This document shows positions 34,535-42,662 of a DNA stretch of 64,000 bases, piece by piece. Made by a program: the position numbers and the translations under genes. The notes under the pieces are model-generated. The model made no database searches, was not told the DNA's origin, and saw only the letters and a program-made list of their open reading frames with translations. Every line of letters starts with the position of its first letter. Position 1 is the first letter of the stretch. Location: NCBI GenBank assembly GCA_037200975.1, contig JBBCGI010000001.1:1116001-1180000 (forward strand), given 5' to 3'. The DNA is from Pseudomonadota bacterium (GTDB taxonomy: Bacteria > Pseudomonadota > Gammaproteobacteria > Steroidobacterales > Steroidobacteraceae).

Positions 34535-35029
34535 TCACGCCGCGCTGCGCCGCGCGGACTTGCGGCGTGACTTCGCGTCCGCGGTCCGCAGAACCGCCAG
34601 CCCCAACAGGCGGCGGAACGTCGGACATTGCAGGTGGCTCGGCGCGGGACAGGCCGCCGCGTGCCGCAGGCCGTCGCGCATGGCGGTCAGTTTGCGGATC
34701 GTGCCGTCGAGCTCCGTGGCCTTGTCCGAGAGCATCTTGCGATCGATCTGCCCGCGTCCCTCGCGCGCGAAGACGCGGCCGATTTCTTCGAGCGAGAAGC
34801 CGGCGGAACGGCCGAGCGCGATCAACGCCAGCCGTTCGAGTACGTCCGGGTCGAACAATCGCCGCAATCCGCGCCGGCCGACGGAGGAGATCAGTCCCTT
34901 CTCCTCGTAGAACCGCAGCGTCGAGGCCGGAACACCCACCTTTTTCGCAACTTCGTTGATATCCAGGTCGTAAATGGGCTTGACCTCAAGTGGACTTGAG
35001 GTGGCACTCTGCACCCATCGCCTCTCCAC
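34535..35029 (-). CDS. MerR-family transcriptional regulator (CueR-type Cys pair)
   Basis: 164 aa from ATG 35029. MerR helix-turn-helix INEVAKKVGVPASTLRFYEEKGLI (starting at residue 24), then GFSLEEIGRVF and a dimerisation helix. Cys127 and Cys135 are spaced C-x7-C as in the metal-binding loop of CueR (CPAPSHLQC), so a thiol or soft-metal input is possible. The only usable in-frame starts (ATG 35029, GTG 35014) put the operator at 34980-35010 inside its coding region; a shorter protein from a rare codon near residue 20 would match usual MerR length. Divergent from DUF2938. Confidence 0.88.
   Translation of the reverse strand: MERRWVQSATSSPLEVKPIYDLDINEVAKKVGVPASTLRFYEEKGLISSVGRRGLRRLFDPDVLERLALIALGRSAGFSLEEIGRVFAREGRGQIDRKMLSDKATELDGTIRKLTAMRDGLRHAAACPAPSHLQCPTFRRLLGLAVLRTADAKSRRKSARRSAA
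34980..35010 (+). promoter_or_regulatory. MerR-type promoter with SoxR-box-like dyad
   Basis: TTGACC (34980-34985) and CACTCT (35005-35010) are separated by 19 bp, the lengthened spacer of MerR-controlled promoters. The spacer region holds a perfect 9-2-9 dyad (ACCTCAAGT, GG, ACTTGAGGT; 34983-35002), which differs from the SoxR box only at its centre. It points toward the DUF2938 gene at 35050, the likely target of the divergent MerR protein. Confidence 0.75.
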
Positions 35030-35049
35030 GGCAAGCGCGGGTGAGCTTC

Positions 35050-35535
35050 ATGACCCTTCTGACTATCACGGTATTCCTCGGCCTGTTCGCAACGGCGCTC
35101 ACGGACCTGTGGGCCCTGGCGCGCAAACGCGCGCTCGGTATCGCCGCGCCCGACTTCGGCCTGGTGGGCCGCTGGATGGCGCATCTCGCGCGCGGGCGCT
35201 TCCGCCACGAACGCATCGCCGCCACCGCACCCGTCCGCGGCGAGCGACTGATCGGCTGGACCGCGCACTACCTCATCGGTGTCGCGTTCGCGGCGCTGCT
35301 GCCCGCGTTGTGGGGAGTGCAGTGGTTAGAGCATCCGGCCCTCGCACCCGCGCTGATCGTCGGTGTGGCAACCCTGGCGGCACCATTCCTGCTGATGCAA
35401 CCCGGCATGGGCGCCGGCATCGCCGCGAGCCGCACGCCGCGCCCCACCGTGGCGCGTTTCCACAGCATCGTCACCCATACAGTTTTCGGCCTGGGCCTGT
35501 ACGCCTCGGCCCTCATCGCAAGGAGATTCCTGTGA
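35050..35535 (+). CDS. DUF2938 family membrane protein
   Basis: 161 aa from ATG 35050, about 40 bp past the MerR-type -10. Four or so hydrophobic segments, with the family pattern ATALTDLWALARKRALG, FGLVGRWMAHLARGRF and IGWTAHYLIGVAFAALLPALWG. The function of DUF2938 is unknown. It overlaps the next gene by 4 bp (GTGA). Control by the adjacent MerR protein is inferred from the promoter. Confidence 0.88.
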   Translation: MTLLTITVFLGLFATALTDLWALARKRALGIAAPDFGLVGRWMAHLARGRFRHERIAATAPVRGERLIGWTAHYLIGVAFAALLPALWGVQWLEHPALAPALIVGVATLAAPFLLMQPGMGAGIAASRTPRPTVARFHSIVTHTVFGLGLYASALIARRFL

Positions 35536-35756
35536 ACATTCCCGCCCGCTTCGCCCCACTGCTTTTCGGTGCAGTACTTTCCGCCATCATGGTCGCGATC
35601 GTGTCGGCATTCGTGCTGGCGACCGCGCAAGGTTTTCATGCCGGCTTCGCCGCGCAATGGCTCAAGAGTTGTTTGACCACATGGCCGGTGGCGTTCCCGA
35701 CCGTCACGCTGGTGGCGCCATGGGTGCGCCGCTTCGTCAGCCAGCGGACCGCGTGA
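35532..35756 (+). CDS. DUF2798 family small membrane protein
   Basis: 74 aa from GTG 35532 with AGGAG at 35521-35525. Two transmembrane helices (about 8-32 and 48-65), with the DUF2798 pattern FGAVLSAIMVAIVSAFV and WLKSCLTTWPVAFPTVTLVAPWVRR. No known function. Translationally coupled to the DUF2938 gene, forming a two-gene unit; its last 20 bp overlap the convergent GST gene. Confidence 0.85.
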   Translation: MNIPARFAPLLFGAVLSAIMVAIVSAFVLATAQGFHAGFAAQWLKSCLTTWPVAFPTVTLVAPWVRRFVSQRTA

Positions 35757-36513
35757 CTCCGCGCTCGGTCGCGTAGATCCGCAAGGCGAACCCGCCGGCT
35801 CCAGTCGCGCGCAGCGAGCGGACCTCCGCGCGCATCGCTTCCGGCACCTGTTCGAGCGCCGGCATCGTCGCGCGGCATTCCGGCGGGAACAGCGCCGGCG
35901 CCGCGAGCGCCGCGAAGGTCAGATCGGCCGCGGTGAAGCGATCGCCAGCCAGAAACCGGCGGCCACCTTCCAGCCGCGCGTCGACCTCGCGGAATATTTC
36001 CCGGATGCGGTCGATCGAACGGGCGGCACCCGCGGGAGTCACCTTGTACGCACGGCGCAGCAGCTGGCGGCCGATCGGCACGATGAGCGGCAGCCAGAGC
36101 GCTTCGTGCCTCGGCACACCGCGCGACCACAGCTCGCGCAGCAGCGCTTTGTCCGGCAACAGGTGTGTGTAGGCCCAGCGGCGCACATGGGTGCCGAGAT
36201 CCTGGTCGAAACGCTGCTCGAGCGCAGCGACTTCCTGGCGCAACGTCGCGTCGAGTGGATAGAGCTCGCCGCGCATGGCATCGGCGTGCGCGAGGATGGC
36301 GGTGGAGGTGTTGAGCCACAGGTCGCCGCGGACGAACACCGGCACCGTGCCGCCCGCGCCGCGCCGGGTGGCAAACCGGCTCAGCAACGGCGCGTGGGGC
36401 TCTTCGCGATAAGGCAGCGACGCGCGATCCAGCGCCCAGCGCGCCTTCTCGCAGTAATGGCTCAGCGGAATCGTGATGAACGTGGCGGGTTCATCGGCAA
36501 CGGATACATTCAC
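35737..36513 (-). CDS. glutathione S-transferase family protein
   Basis: 258 aa. N-terminal thioredoxin-like domain with a Ser/Tyr-Cys active-site region (IPLSHYCEKARWALDRA, about 15-31), cis-Pro loop GGTVPVFV and the Glu/Ser-type binding segment NTSTAILAHAD. C-terminal all-helical domain contains FLAGDRFTAADLTFAALAAP (about 190-209), the usual N-capping motif. Cytosolic; substrate unknown. It is convergent with DUF2798 and divergent from the amidotransferase gene (44-bp gap). Confidence 0.88.
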   Translation of the reverse strand: MNVSVADEPATFITIPLSHYCEKARWALDRASLPYREEPHAPLLSRFATRRGAGGTVPVFVRGDLWLNTSTAILAHADAMRGELYPLDATLRQEVAALEQRFDQDLGTHVRRWAYTHLLPDKALLRELWSRGVPRHEALWLPLIVPIGRQLLRRAYKVTPAGAARSIDRIREIFREVDARLEGGRRFLAGDRFTAADLTFAALAAPALFPPECRATMPALEQVPEAMRAEVRSLRATGAGGFALRIYATERGVTRSAG

Positions 36514-36557
36514 GCAAACCTCCCGGTCGCGATCGCTGGCACAATGCGCGAAAGCTT

Positions 36558-37301
36558 ATGCGCAAACTGCTCGTCTTTCAGCATTCGGCCCGCGAACCGC
36601 TGGGCGTGTTCGATCCGATGCTCCGCCGCGCCGGCTTTCGCATCCGCTACGTGAATTTTTCGCGTCAACCAGACCAGCAGCCCGACGTCAGCCGCTACAA
36701 CGGCCTCGTGGTGCTGGGCGGTCCGATGAACGTCGACCAGGCCGACCGCCATCCACATCTAACTACCGAAATCGCCGCCATCCAGCAGGCGTTGGCGCGC
36801 GGCATCCCGATCCTGGGAATCTGCCTGGGGGCGCAGCTGCTGGCGGCGGCGCTCGGCGCGCACGTCCGGCCGCACACCGTGCGCGAGATCGGCTGGTATC
36901 CGCTGCATCCGACTGGAGCTGCGGCCCAGGACCCGCTATGCCGCCATCTCGCGGGCCATCAGCACGTGTTCCAGTGGCATGCCTATACGTTCGATCTGCC
37001 GCCCGGCGCCGTGCACCTGGCGAGCACACCCACCTGCCCCAACCAGGCGTTCCGCTTTGGCGACCGCGCCTATGGCCTGCAATTCCATCTCGAAGCCGAC
37101 GAACATCTGATCCAGCGCTGGCTACACGTGCCGGAATACCGCATGGAAGCCGACCATGCCGGCCCCGCTCATCATCTCGACCACATCCTGCGGGACACGC
37201 ACAGTCACGCACCCCAGGCGCTGGCATTGAGCGAGCGCGTGTTCGGCGAATTCATAGACTTGCTGGGCTGGCGCCGGAAGGTGCGGCTCGGGAGCCGTTG
37301 A
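36558..37301 (+). CDS. class I glutamine amidotransferase-like protein
   Basis: 247 aa. GATase1 fold with the nucleophile elbow GICLGAQLLAAALG (Cys about 94) and the His-Glu pair in QFHLEADEH (about 175). The opening KLLVFQHSAREPLGVFDPML and LGGPMNVDQ are those of stand-alone GMP-synthase-like amidotransferases. These may hydrolyse gamma-glutamyl compounds; no synthase partner is adjacent. Its last 50 bp overlap the convergent membrane-protein gene. Confidence 0.88.
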   Translation: MRKLLVFQHSAREPLGVFDPMLRRAGFRIRYVNFSRQPDQQPDVSRYNGLVVLGGPMNVDQADRHPHLTTEIAAIQQALARGIPILGICLGAQLLAAALGAHVRPHTVREIGWYPLHPTGAAAQDPLCRHLAGHQHVFQWHAYTFDLPPGAVHLASTPTCPNQAFRFGDRAYGLQFHLEADEHLIQRWLHVPEYRMEADHAGPAHHLDHILRDTHSHAPQALALSERVFGEFIDLLGWRRKVRLGSR

Positions 37302-37758
37302 CCAGGGCGCGCGCCACGAAGAATGCCGTGGGCAGACCGACCAGCACGATGTGCCAGAACGCGTGGACGTGCAGCTGCGCGAGTGGATAGATGCCGTGCC
37401 CGATGGCCGACAGCGGCAGGATGACGTAGTTCATGACCAGCAGGACCGCGACGCCGTAGAGAACGCCGAGCACGATCCATTGCCGCGGCAGCACCTTCAC
37501 CCGGCTGGCCAGCAGGTACAACAGGGCCGCGCCGCTCAGGCAGATGAAAAAATGCAGCGCCACACCGAGCGCGACGATTTCGAGGCCGCCGTCGCGCGCC
37601 GCCTTGCCTAACAACCCGCTGGCGACGCCTTTCCAGGGCCCCGTCCATGCACCGCCATTCAGCACGGTCCTGGCCGTCGGGTAGATGAAATCCGCGAGGC
37701 CGGCGCAGAATCCGCCGAGCAGGATGCCGCGCAAGGCAGGTTTGTTAGTCGTGCTCAT
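37252..37758 (-). CDS. four-helix membrane protein, YagU/DUF1440-like
   Basis: 168 aa with four hydrophobic helices (about 9-27, 60-85, 93-115, 130-150). The pattern RGILLGGFCAGLADFIYP, GVASGLLGKAARDGG and ALHFFICLSGAALLYLL resembles YagU-like inner-membrane proteins, but I am not certain of the family. Function unknown. The 3' end overlaps the convergent amidotransferase gene by 50 bp. The LLG codons at 37607-37614 are one of the TTGTTAGG occurrences. Confidence 0.7.
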   Translation of the reverse strand: MSTTNKPALRGILLGGFCAGLADFIYPTARTVLNGGAWTGPWKGVASGLLGKAARDGGLEIVALGVALHFFICLSGAALLYLLASRVKVLPRQWIVLGVLYGVAVLLVMNYVILPLSAIGHGIYPLAQLHVHAFWHIVLVGLPTAFFVARALVNGSRAAPSGASPASL

Positions 37759-37851
37759 CTCATCCTCCCCGATCGGAGAGGCGAGACTACCTCCGCGCCA
37801 CGTGCGCGCGAAGGGTCGCCGTGCATTCGTCCCGAACGCGGGTCGTTGCCG

Positions 37852-38160
37852 CTACTGCCGGTACCACTCCGCGTACGGGCTGTCCTTCACCTTCTGGCGA
37901 TTCAGATCCGGCGTGCCGTCGGTCCACCACACCGGCCCACGTTCGCCGAGCGCGATCTTGGCGGCGTCGACCGCCTTGCGCGCGGGCACCAGCTCTTCGG
38001 GCCGGCCGGCTTTCATGGCCGCCTTGACGGCGCGCCGCGCGTTCATCAGCTCCTGCACGAGTGCTTCGCGCTTTTCCACCGGCAAATCGGGATTCGCCCG
38101 CCGCCACAACCTGCCGCGCACGACGAAGTAGCGGCCATCCGGAGTCACTCTTTCGTTCAT
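37852..38160 (-). CDS. small conserved hypothetical protein
   Basis: 102 aa, hydrophilic, no signal peptide or membrane segment. It starts NERVTPDGRYFVVRGRLWRR and has a Lys/Arg/Ala-rich central helix (EALVQELMNARRAVKAAMKAG) and a Trp-rich end (GPVWWTDGTPDLN). I recognise the pattern as a conserved hypothetical protein of many proteobacteria but no function. Start ATG 38160; the neighbouring lipoprotein gene ends 15 bp upstream on the same strand, so co-transcription is likely. Confidence 0.8.
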   Translation of the reverse strand: MNERVTPDGRYFVVRGRLWRRANPDLPVEKREALVQELMNARRAVKAAMKAGRPEELVPARKAVDAAKIALGERGPVWWTDGTPDLNRQKVKDSPYAEWYRQ

Positions 38161-38174
38161 GATTTGCGTCGACC

Positions 38175-38942
38175 TCAGCGGCAGTGGTTAGAAAAATCCG
38201 GCGATGCCAGGAAACTTTGCAGCACGCGTTGCCAGGCGGGCCACTCGTGTTTGCCGTCCGTCAGGAAGACGCGCGCGGGCGGCAGCTCGGCGGTGAGCAG
38301 CGAATCCGCCGCGCGCAGTTTGTCGGAAGTCCCGTAGCCCGCGAAGATGAGCGGCGCGGCTTCCCTGCCCTGCGCCACCGCCTGCAGCCAGCGCCACAGC
38401 TCGCGCTGGTAGTTATCCGGGTTCATCGTCTCTTCGCGCGCGGGAGCCTGCCAGTTCTTCAATCCACCCGCGTTCGTGATCTCCTCGATCAGGGTACGGT
38501 CGCCGAGAAACGGCGCGATGGCCAGCACGCCGGTCACGTCCGCCGAGTGGGCGCGCGCGTAGAACAGCGAACCGAACCCGCCCATCGACGGGCCTGACAA
38601 CCAGATCTCCTGGTAGCCGCGCGCCCGCGCGGGCGCCATGACATCCGCCTCGAAGCGCTCGAGCATCGTCCCTTTCATGTAGTAGCCGAAGGTGGCATCG
38701 GCCGCGCGGATGTCGATGGAGCGGCCCGACTTGCGCAGCGTTTCCACGAAGCCGCGCTGCTCGAAAGCCTCGGCGCGGTCGCCCATGCCCGGCAGCAGCA
38801 CGAACAGGCATTTCGCCGGCGTCGCGGCAGCCGCGTAGTCGATGGAGCGCATCGGCTCGGGCGTGGGCAGCATGCTCGCGCAGCCGCCAATAGCAGCCAG
38901 TGAAACGGCGGCCACTATCAATCCGGGGCGGGAGGGTCGCAT
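38175..38942 (-). CDS. alpha/beta-hydrolase-fold lipoprotein
   Basis: 255 aa from ATG 38942. Type II signal with lipobox AIGGC (about residues 17-21), so the mature protein is probably anchored in a membrane. Hydrolase-like features: FVLLPGMGDRAEAFE and the nucleophile elbow LSGPSMGGFGSLFYA (Ser in GPSMGG), then GKHEWPAWQRVL near the C-terminus with a candidate His. Substrate unknown. An in-frame ATG at 38954 adds four residues. Confidence 0.82.
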   Translation of the reverse strand: MRPSRPGLIVAAVSLAAIGGCASMLPTPEPMRSIDYAAAATPAKCLFVLLPGMGDRAEAFEQRGFVETLRKSGRSIDIRAADATFGYYMKGTMLERFEADVMAPARARGYQEIWLSGPSMGGFGSLFYARAHSADVTGVLAIAPFLGDRTLIEEITNAGGLKNWQAPAREETMNPDNYQRELWRWLQAVAQGREAAPLIFAGYGTSDKLRAADSLLTAELPPARVFLTDGKHEWPAWQRVLQSFLASPDFSNHCR

Positions 38943-38990
38943 GCCGGCAAGCATAGTCCAATGCGCGCGCGGCCCCTGTACGATCGCGCC

Positions 38991-39654
38991 ATGGCCGACG
39001 CCACTTTCCAGGTCCCCGTCCTGTTCGATTACGCCGCGACCTTCACCTGGGCGGTGAGCGGCGCCATCGTCGCGATCCGCAAGCGCTTCGACATCATCGG
39101 TGTGTTCATCGTCTCGCTGCTGACCGCCATCGGCGGCGGACTGCTGCGTGACGCGGTGTTCCTGAATCGCACGCCCGTGTTCCTGCTGGATCCCGCCTAT
39201 CTATCGCTGGTGTTCTCCGCCACGCTGGTCACATCGGTGTTTGCCCGCTATCTGCGCAACCTCATCGGCCCGGAAAGCGTGCAGAAGATCGTCGACTACA
39301 TCGACGCGCTCGGCACGCCGGCGTTCGCTGTCTTCGGCATGGAACTCGCCCGGCGCGCGGGGGCTGCCACTGATCGCGGTCGCTTTCGTCGGTGTTGCCA
39401 ACGGCGCCGCGGGCGGCCTGCTGCGCGACGTGGTGATGCGGGAGATTCCCGCGCAGATGCGCCCCGGCCAATACGCGTCGCTGACGTTGTTCGCCGCCTG
39501 CGGCCTCTATCTATTGTTGACGCTGAATCTCGGCTGTTCGCCGACCCGTGCGGCCTGGATCACCGTGGGCGTCTTTTTTCTCGCGCGGGTGCTGACGATC
39601 CGGTTCAACTGGCGCACCCGGTCGGTATGGGAAGAGGAACCCGGACCGCGTTGA
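38991..39654 (+). pseudogene. TRIC/UPF0126-type cation channel gene with a frameshift
   Basis: The first frame (38991 to about 39360) encodes the N-terminal half (YAATFTWAVSGAIVAIRKRFDIIG; LTAIGGGLLRDAVF). The second half (LPLIAVAFVGVANGAAGGLLRDVVMREIP, then hydrophobic helices) continues in the +1 frame to 39654. Removing one G from the G5 run at 39359-39363 rejoins them as LARRAGLPLIAV without a gap. The intact product would be a six- or seven-helix TRIC-like channel of about 220 aa. A real mutation or a homopolymer sequencing error is equally possible. Confidence 0.85.
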
Positions 39655-39655
39655 A

Positions 39656-40279
39656 TCAGTTCGTGGTGTGCCAGAGATTGCGGCCTTCGGGATTGAGCAG
39701 CGTGGAGATCGCCGGACCGTCCCAAACCACCATGCATCCGACCGGCAGCGCCAGGGCCAGCAGGATCTGCGGCCGCCGGTTCATCAGCGAATACAACGGC
39801 ATCTCTTCGAGGTCCGCGGCGGCCGGCTTGCCGAACGGGCTGTCGGTCGGCCCGAGGTACCAGCCGGAGTCGCTGCGCGAAGGCTGCTGCCGCCGCGCGA
39901 ATACATGCCGCTGCTCGAGCGTGCCCTTGCGAACCACCAGCGTCTGGTCGAACCGGCAGGGCTCGGCCTTGAGATCCACCACCCGCAGCAGGTCGATCTG
40001 CGCGGTGAGCACGGTCAGCGAGCGCGACACATCTTCACTCACGGCCTTGAACGGGTCCGAGGTGAAATCGGGCTCGCACACCAGCAGCGAACCATCGGGC
40101 TGCTTGCGCAGCAGAAAGTTGCTCCAGCCGATCTCGAACGACGCCCCGTCGACCAGGCCACTGCCGGTGCCGTCGAATGACGCCACGGTATCGGCCAGCC
40201 ATTGGCCCTGCGTGCTGATGGATTCCGTGCAACGGACCTGGATCGGCACCGATGCCTTGTTCGATGTGAGTGTGATCAT
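39656..40279 (-). CDS. conserved protein of unknown function (possible Imm33/DUF2185-like)
   Basis: 207 aa from ATG 40279; the start overlaps the MFS stop by 4 bp. No signal peptide. N-terminal part contains DGASFEIGWSNFLLRKQPDGSLLVCEPDF; the C-terminal part contains SDSGWYLGPTD, reminiscent of the DSGW segment in Imm33/DUF2185 domains, then LYSLMNRRPQILLALALPVG. That likeness is weak and no toxin gene is adjacent, so an immunity role is not claimed. Confidence 0.7.
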   Translation of the reverse strand: MITLTSNKASVPIQVRCTESISTQGQWLADTVASFDGTGSGLVDGASFEIGWSNFLLRKQPDGSLLVCEPDFTSDPFKAVSEDVSRSLTVLTAQIDLLRVVDLKAEPCRFDQTLVVRKGTLEQRHVFARRQQPSRSDSGWYLGPTDSPFGKPAAADLEEMPLYSLMNRRPQILLALALPVGCMVVWDGPAISTLLNPEGRNLWHTTN

Positions 40280-41463
40280 GCGTGAACTGTAGCAGCCACC
40301 GGCTTTGGAAACATGAATGCCAGCAACACCGCACCGACCGCGACCGCGGCGGACGCGATGTAGAGCCAGGCGTAGTTGTGATACGTGTCGAACACCCAGC
40401 CGCCCGCCACCGGCCCGAGCGCCATGCCGAGGCTCGACAACATGGTCGCCGCGCCGAACACCGTGCCCATGATGTGCTGCGGGAAATAATCCCGCGCGAT
40501 CGAGGCGTACAGCGGCATGCCACCGCCATACGCCACGCCGAAGATCACCGCCAGCGTGTAGAACTCCGACAGCTCGCTGACCTGTAGATAGGCCGTGATG
40601 GCCAGCGCCTGCACGGCCAACGCGCAGATGAGCAGGCGCTTCGCGCCGTAGCGATCCGCCAGCAGGCCGATCAGCACGCGGCCGCCGAGACCCGCCAGGC
40701 CCTCGACGCTGTACACACTGACCGCGGCCATCGGCCCCAGGCCGCAGAACATGGCGTAACTCACCACGTGGAAGATAGGGCCCGAGTGCGCCGCGCAACA
40801 CAACATGAAGGTGAAACCCAGCACCAGGAATTGCGGCGAGGTCAGCGCCCTGCCGATCTCGGCCTGGTCGGGTCTTGCCGCGGCTACCACTGCCGCGACC
40901 GGCGGCCGGCGGACGAACAACGCCGCCGGGATCACCACGGCCCAGGCGAGCACGCCGACCGCGAACATCGCCGCGCGCCAGCCGTAGTGCGTGATGAGCC
41001 AGCTGGAGAACGGAGAGATGGTGAGCGGCGCCATGCCCATGCCCGCCGACACCAGCGACACCGCCAGATTGCGCCGCGTCTCGAACCAGCCCATCACCGT
41101 CGCGATCATCGGCGCGAAGAACGCGCTGGCGGCGAGGCCCACGAGAATGCCGTAGGTCAGCTGGAACGACGGCAACGTCGTCGAGCGGCTCGCCAGCGTC
41201 AATGCCAGCCCTAACAACACTGCGCCGAGCAGCGTGACGATACGCGCGCCCCAGCGGTCGCTGGCCGCGCCCCAGGCGAACGAGCCGAACGCCATGACGA
41301 TGAAATTGATCGTCATCGCAAACGAGATGCCCGCGCGCGACCAGCCCGTCTCGCCCGACATCGGCGCGAGGAAGACCGCGAGCGAGAACATCGCGCCGAT
41401 GGCGACGCAGCCCATGAGGCCGCCCAGCGCGACGATGACCCAGCGGTACGGAGATTCGGTCAT
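40276..41463 (-). CDS. MFS transporter (monocarboxylate/oxalate-formate antiporter-like)
   Basis: 395 aa, twelve predicted membrane helices in two halves. The loop between helices 2 and 3 reads WGAASDRWGARIV and the matching second-half loop LIGLLADRYGAKRLL, the MFS signature. WFETRRNLAVSLVSAGMGMAPL after helix 4 is typical of the monocarboxylate/OFA branch. Substrate cannot be assigned. It overlaps by 4 bp both the upstream metallo-hydrolase gene and the downstream unknown gene, so the three form one operon. Confidence 0.9.
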   Translation of the reverse strand: MTESPYRWVIVALGGLMGCVAIGAMFSLAVFLAPMSGETGWSRAGISFAMTINFIVMAFGSFAWGAASDRWGARIVTLLGAVLLGLALTLASRSTTLPSFQLTYGILVGLAASAFFAPMIATVMGWFETRRNLAVSLVSAGMGMAPLTISPFSSWLITHYGWRAAMFAVGVLAWAVVIPAALFVRRPPVAAVVAAARPDQAEIGRALTSPQFLVLGFTFMLCCAAHSGPIFHVVSYAMFCGLGPMAAVSVYSVEGLAGLGGRVLIGLLADRYGAKRLLICALAVQALAITAYLQVSELSEFYTLAVIFGVAYGGGMPLYASIARDYFPQHIMGTVFGAATMLSSLGMALGPVAGGWVFDTYHNYAWLYIASAAVAVGAVLLAFMFPKPVAATVHA

Positions 41464-42449
41464 TCAGCGAGCCAGACGAATCCTTCTCCCTTCATTTCGA
41501 TCGTGCCGATTCCCGGGAACGGAAAGTGCACGGAGTACACGCGCTGTTTGCTCTTCGCGAGCTGGGCGATCAACGCGGCGCGGCTGGCCGCGGCGGTTGC
41601 GTGGTCGCCGTCGAAGTTGTTGACCCACTCCGGCTTTTCCACCGAGATGACGAAATGGTGCATGGAGTCGCCGACGTAGAGCAGCGAACCCGAGCCCGAA
41701 GTGATCAGGTAACCCGAATGCCCCGGCGTATGACCCTGGATCGCGATCGCCTTGACCGTGCCGGGAACGAGCTCCGCGCCGGGCGCGAAAACTTCCACGT
41801 TCGGCTTCATGGCGGCAACGAGCGCGTCAAGATTCGGGACGCCCAGGGTCTTGGCCTGCTCCGCGTTCAACCCGGTGAGATAGGCCCACTCCGGCTTCGA
41901 CAGATGGATCTTCGCGTTCGGGAACGCGAGCGCTCCCGCGGTGTTTACCAAACCACCCACGTGATCGCCATGCGCATGCGAAATGAAGATATCCGTGACG
42001 CTCGCCGGATCGACACCCGCTTCCGCGAGCGAGGCGGCTAGTTTGCCGGCGCCCGGACCGAAGTTCGTGCCGGCTCCGGTGTCGAACAACAACACGCGAT
42101 CGCTGCTTTTCACGAGCAAGGGCTGGATGCTGAGCGCCAGCTTGTCGCCGGGTAGGCCGGCTGCGGTCAACACCGCCGACACTTCCTCGGGTGTGCGTCC
42201 CACGCCGAAAATCTTGTTGTCGTTCGGCACTTCCATGCCGCCGTCACGCAGCGCCGTCGCCGACAACTCGCCGATCTTGAACGCGTGCGCGTTCTCTTCT
42301 TTCGCGGCAGGCGCGGGTTCGGCGGCGATCGGAGCTGCGGGCGCCGCGCCCGGAGCTGGAGCGTCCGACGGCTTCGAACACGCGGTCAAAAGTATCAGTG
42401 CGCCGAAAACAGCGAGCGACCCGACCCGGGTGGTTGAACTTTGCAGCAT
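41460..42449 (-). CDS. metallo-beta-lactamase-fold hydrolase lipoprotein
   Basis: 329 aa from ATG 42449. Lipoprotein signal with lipobox LLTAC (about residues 20-24), then a Pro/Ala-rich linker (25-50). Zinc motif SHAHGDHVGG (HxHxDH, about 163-170), GHTPGHSGY, VGDSMHH and a final His in YSVHFPFPG complete the MBL site. Sequences of this type include periplasmic lactonase- and MBL-like hydrolases; substrate unknown. It is the first gene of the operon 39656-42449. Confidence 0.88.
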   Translation of the reverse strand: MLQSSTTRVGSLAVFGALILLTACSKPSDAPAPGAAPAAPIAAEPAPAAKEENAHAFKIGELSATALRDGGMEVPNDNKIFGVGRTPEEVSAVLTAAGLPGDKLALSIQPLLVKSSDRVLLFDTGAGTNFGPGAGKLAASLAEAGVDPASVTDIFISHAHGDHVGGLVNTAGALAFPNAKIHLSKPEWAYLTGLNAEQAKTLGVPNLDALVAAMKPNVEVFAPGAELVPGTVKAIAIQGHTPGHSGYLITSGSGSLLYVGDSMHHFVISVEKPEWVNNFDGDHATAAASRAALIAQLAKSKQRVYSVHFPFPGIGTIEMKGEGFVWLAE

Positions 42450-42662
42450 GTAATTAGTCCTTAGGCGGAGTGAGCGCGAATCTTGGAGCGTCACTTCTCC
42501 GGTTTCAATCGCGGATGTATGCGAGCCGGTTCTTTGGCAGATATCGACATAACCCTGACGACGCACGAACAAATCCATTGACATTGCCAACGTGAGCTGG
42601 CGCACGCTTCGGCGACCAGAACACGAATTGACCGATGAATGCGGGCGTGATGAAGTTTCAAC

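Noticed and set aside
39656-40279. Toxin-immunity pair
   Set aside because: The Imm33-like likeness rests on one short DSGW segment, and no toxin or secretion-system gene is adjacent.
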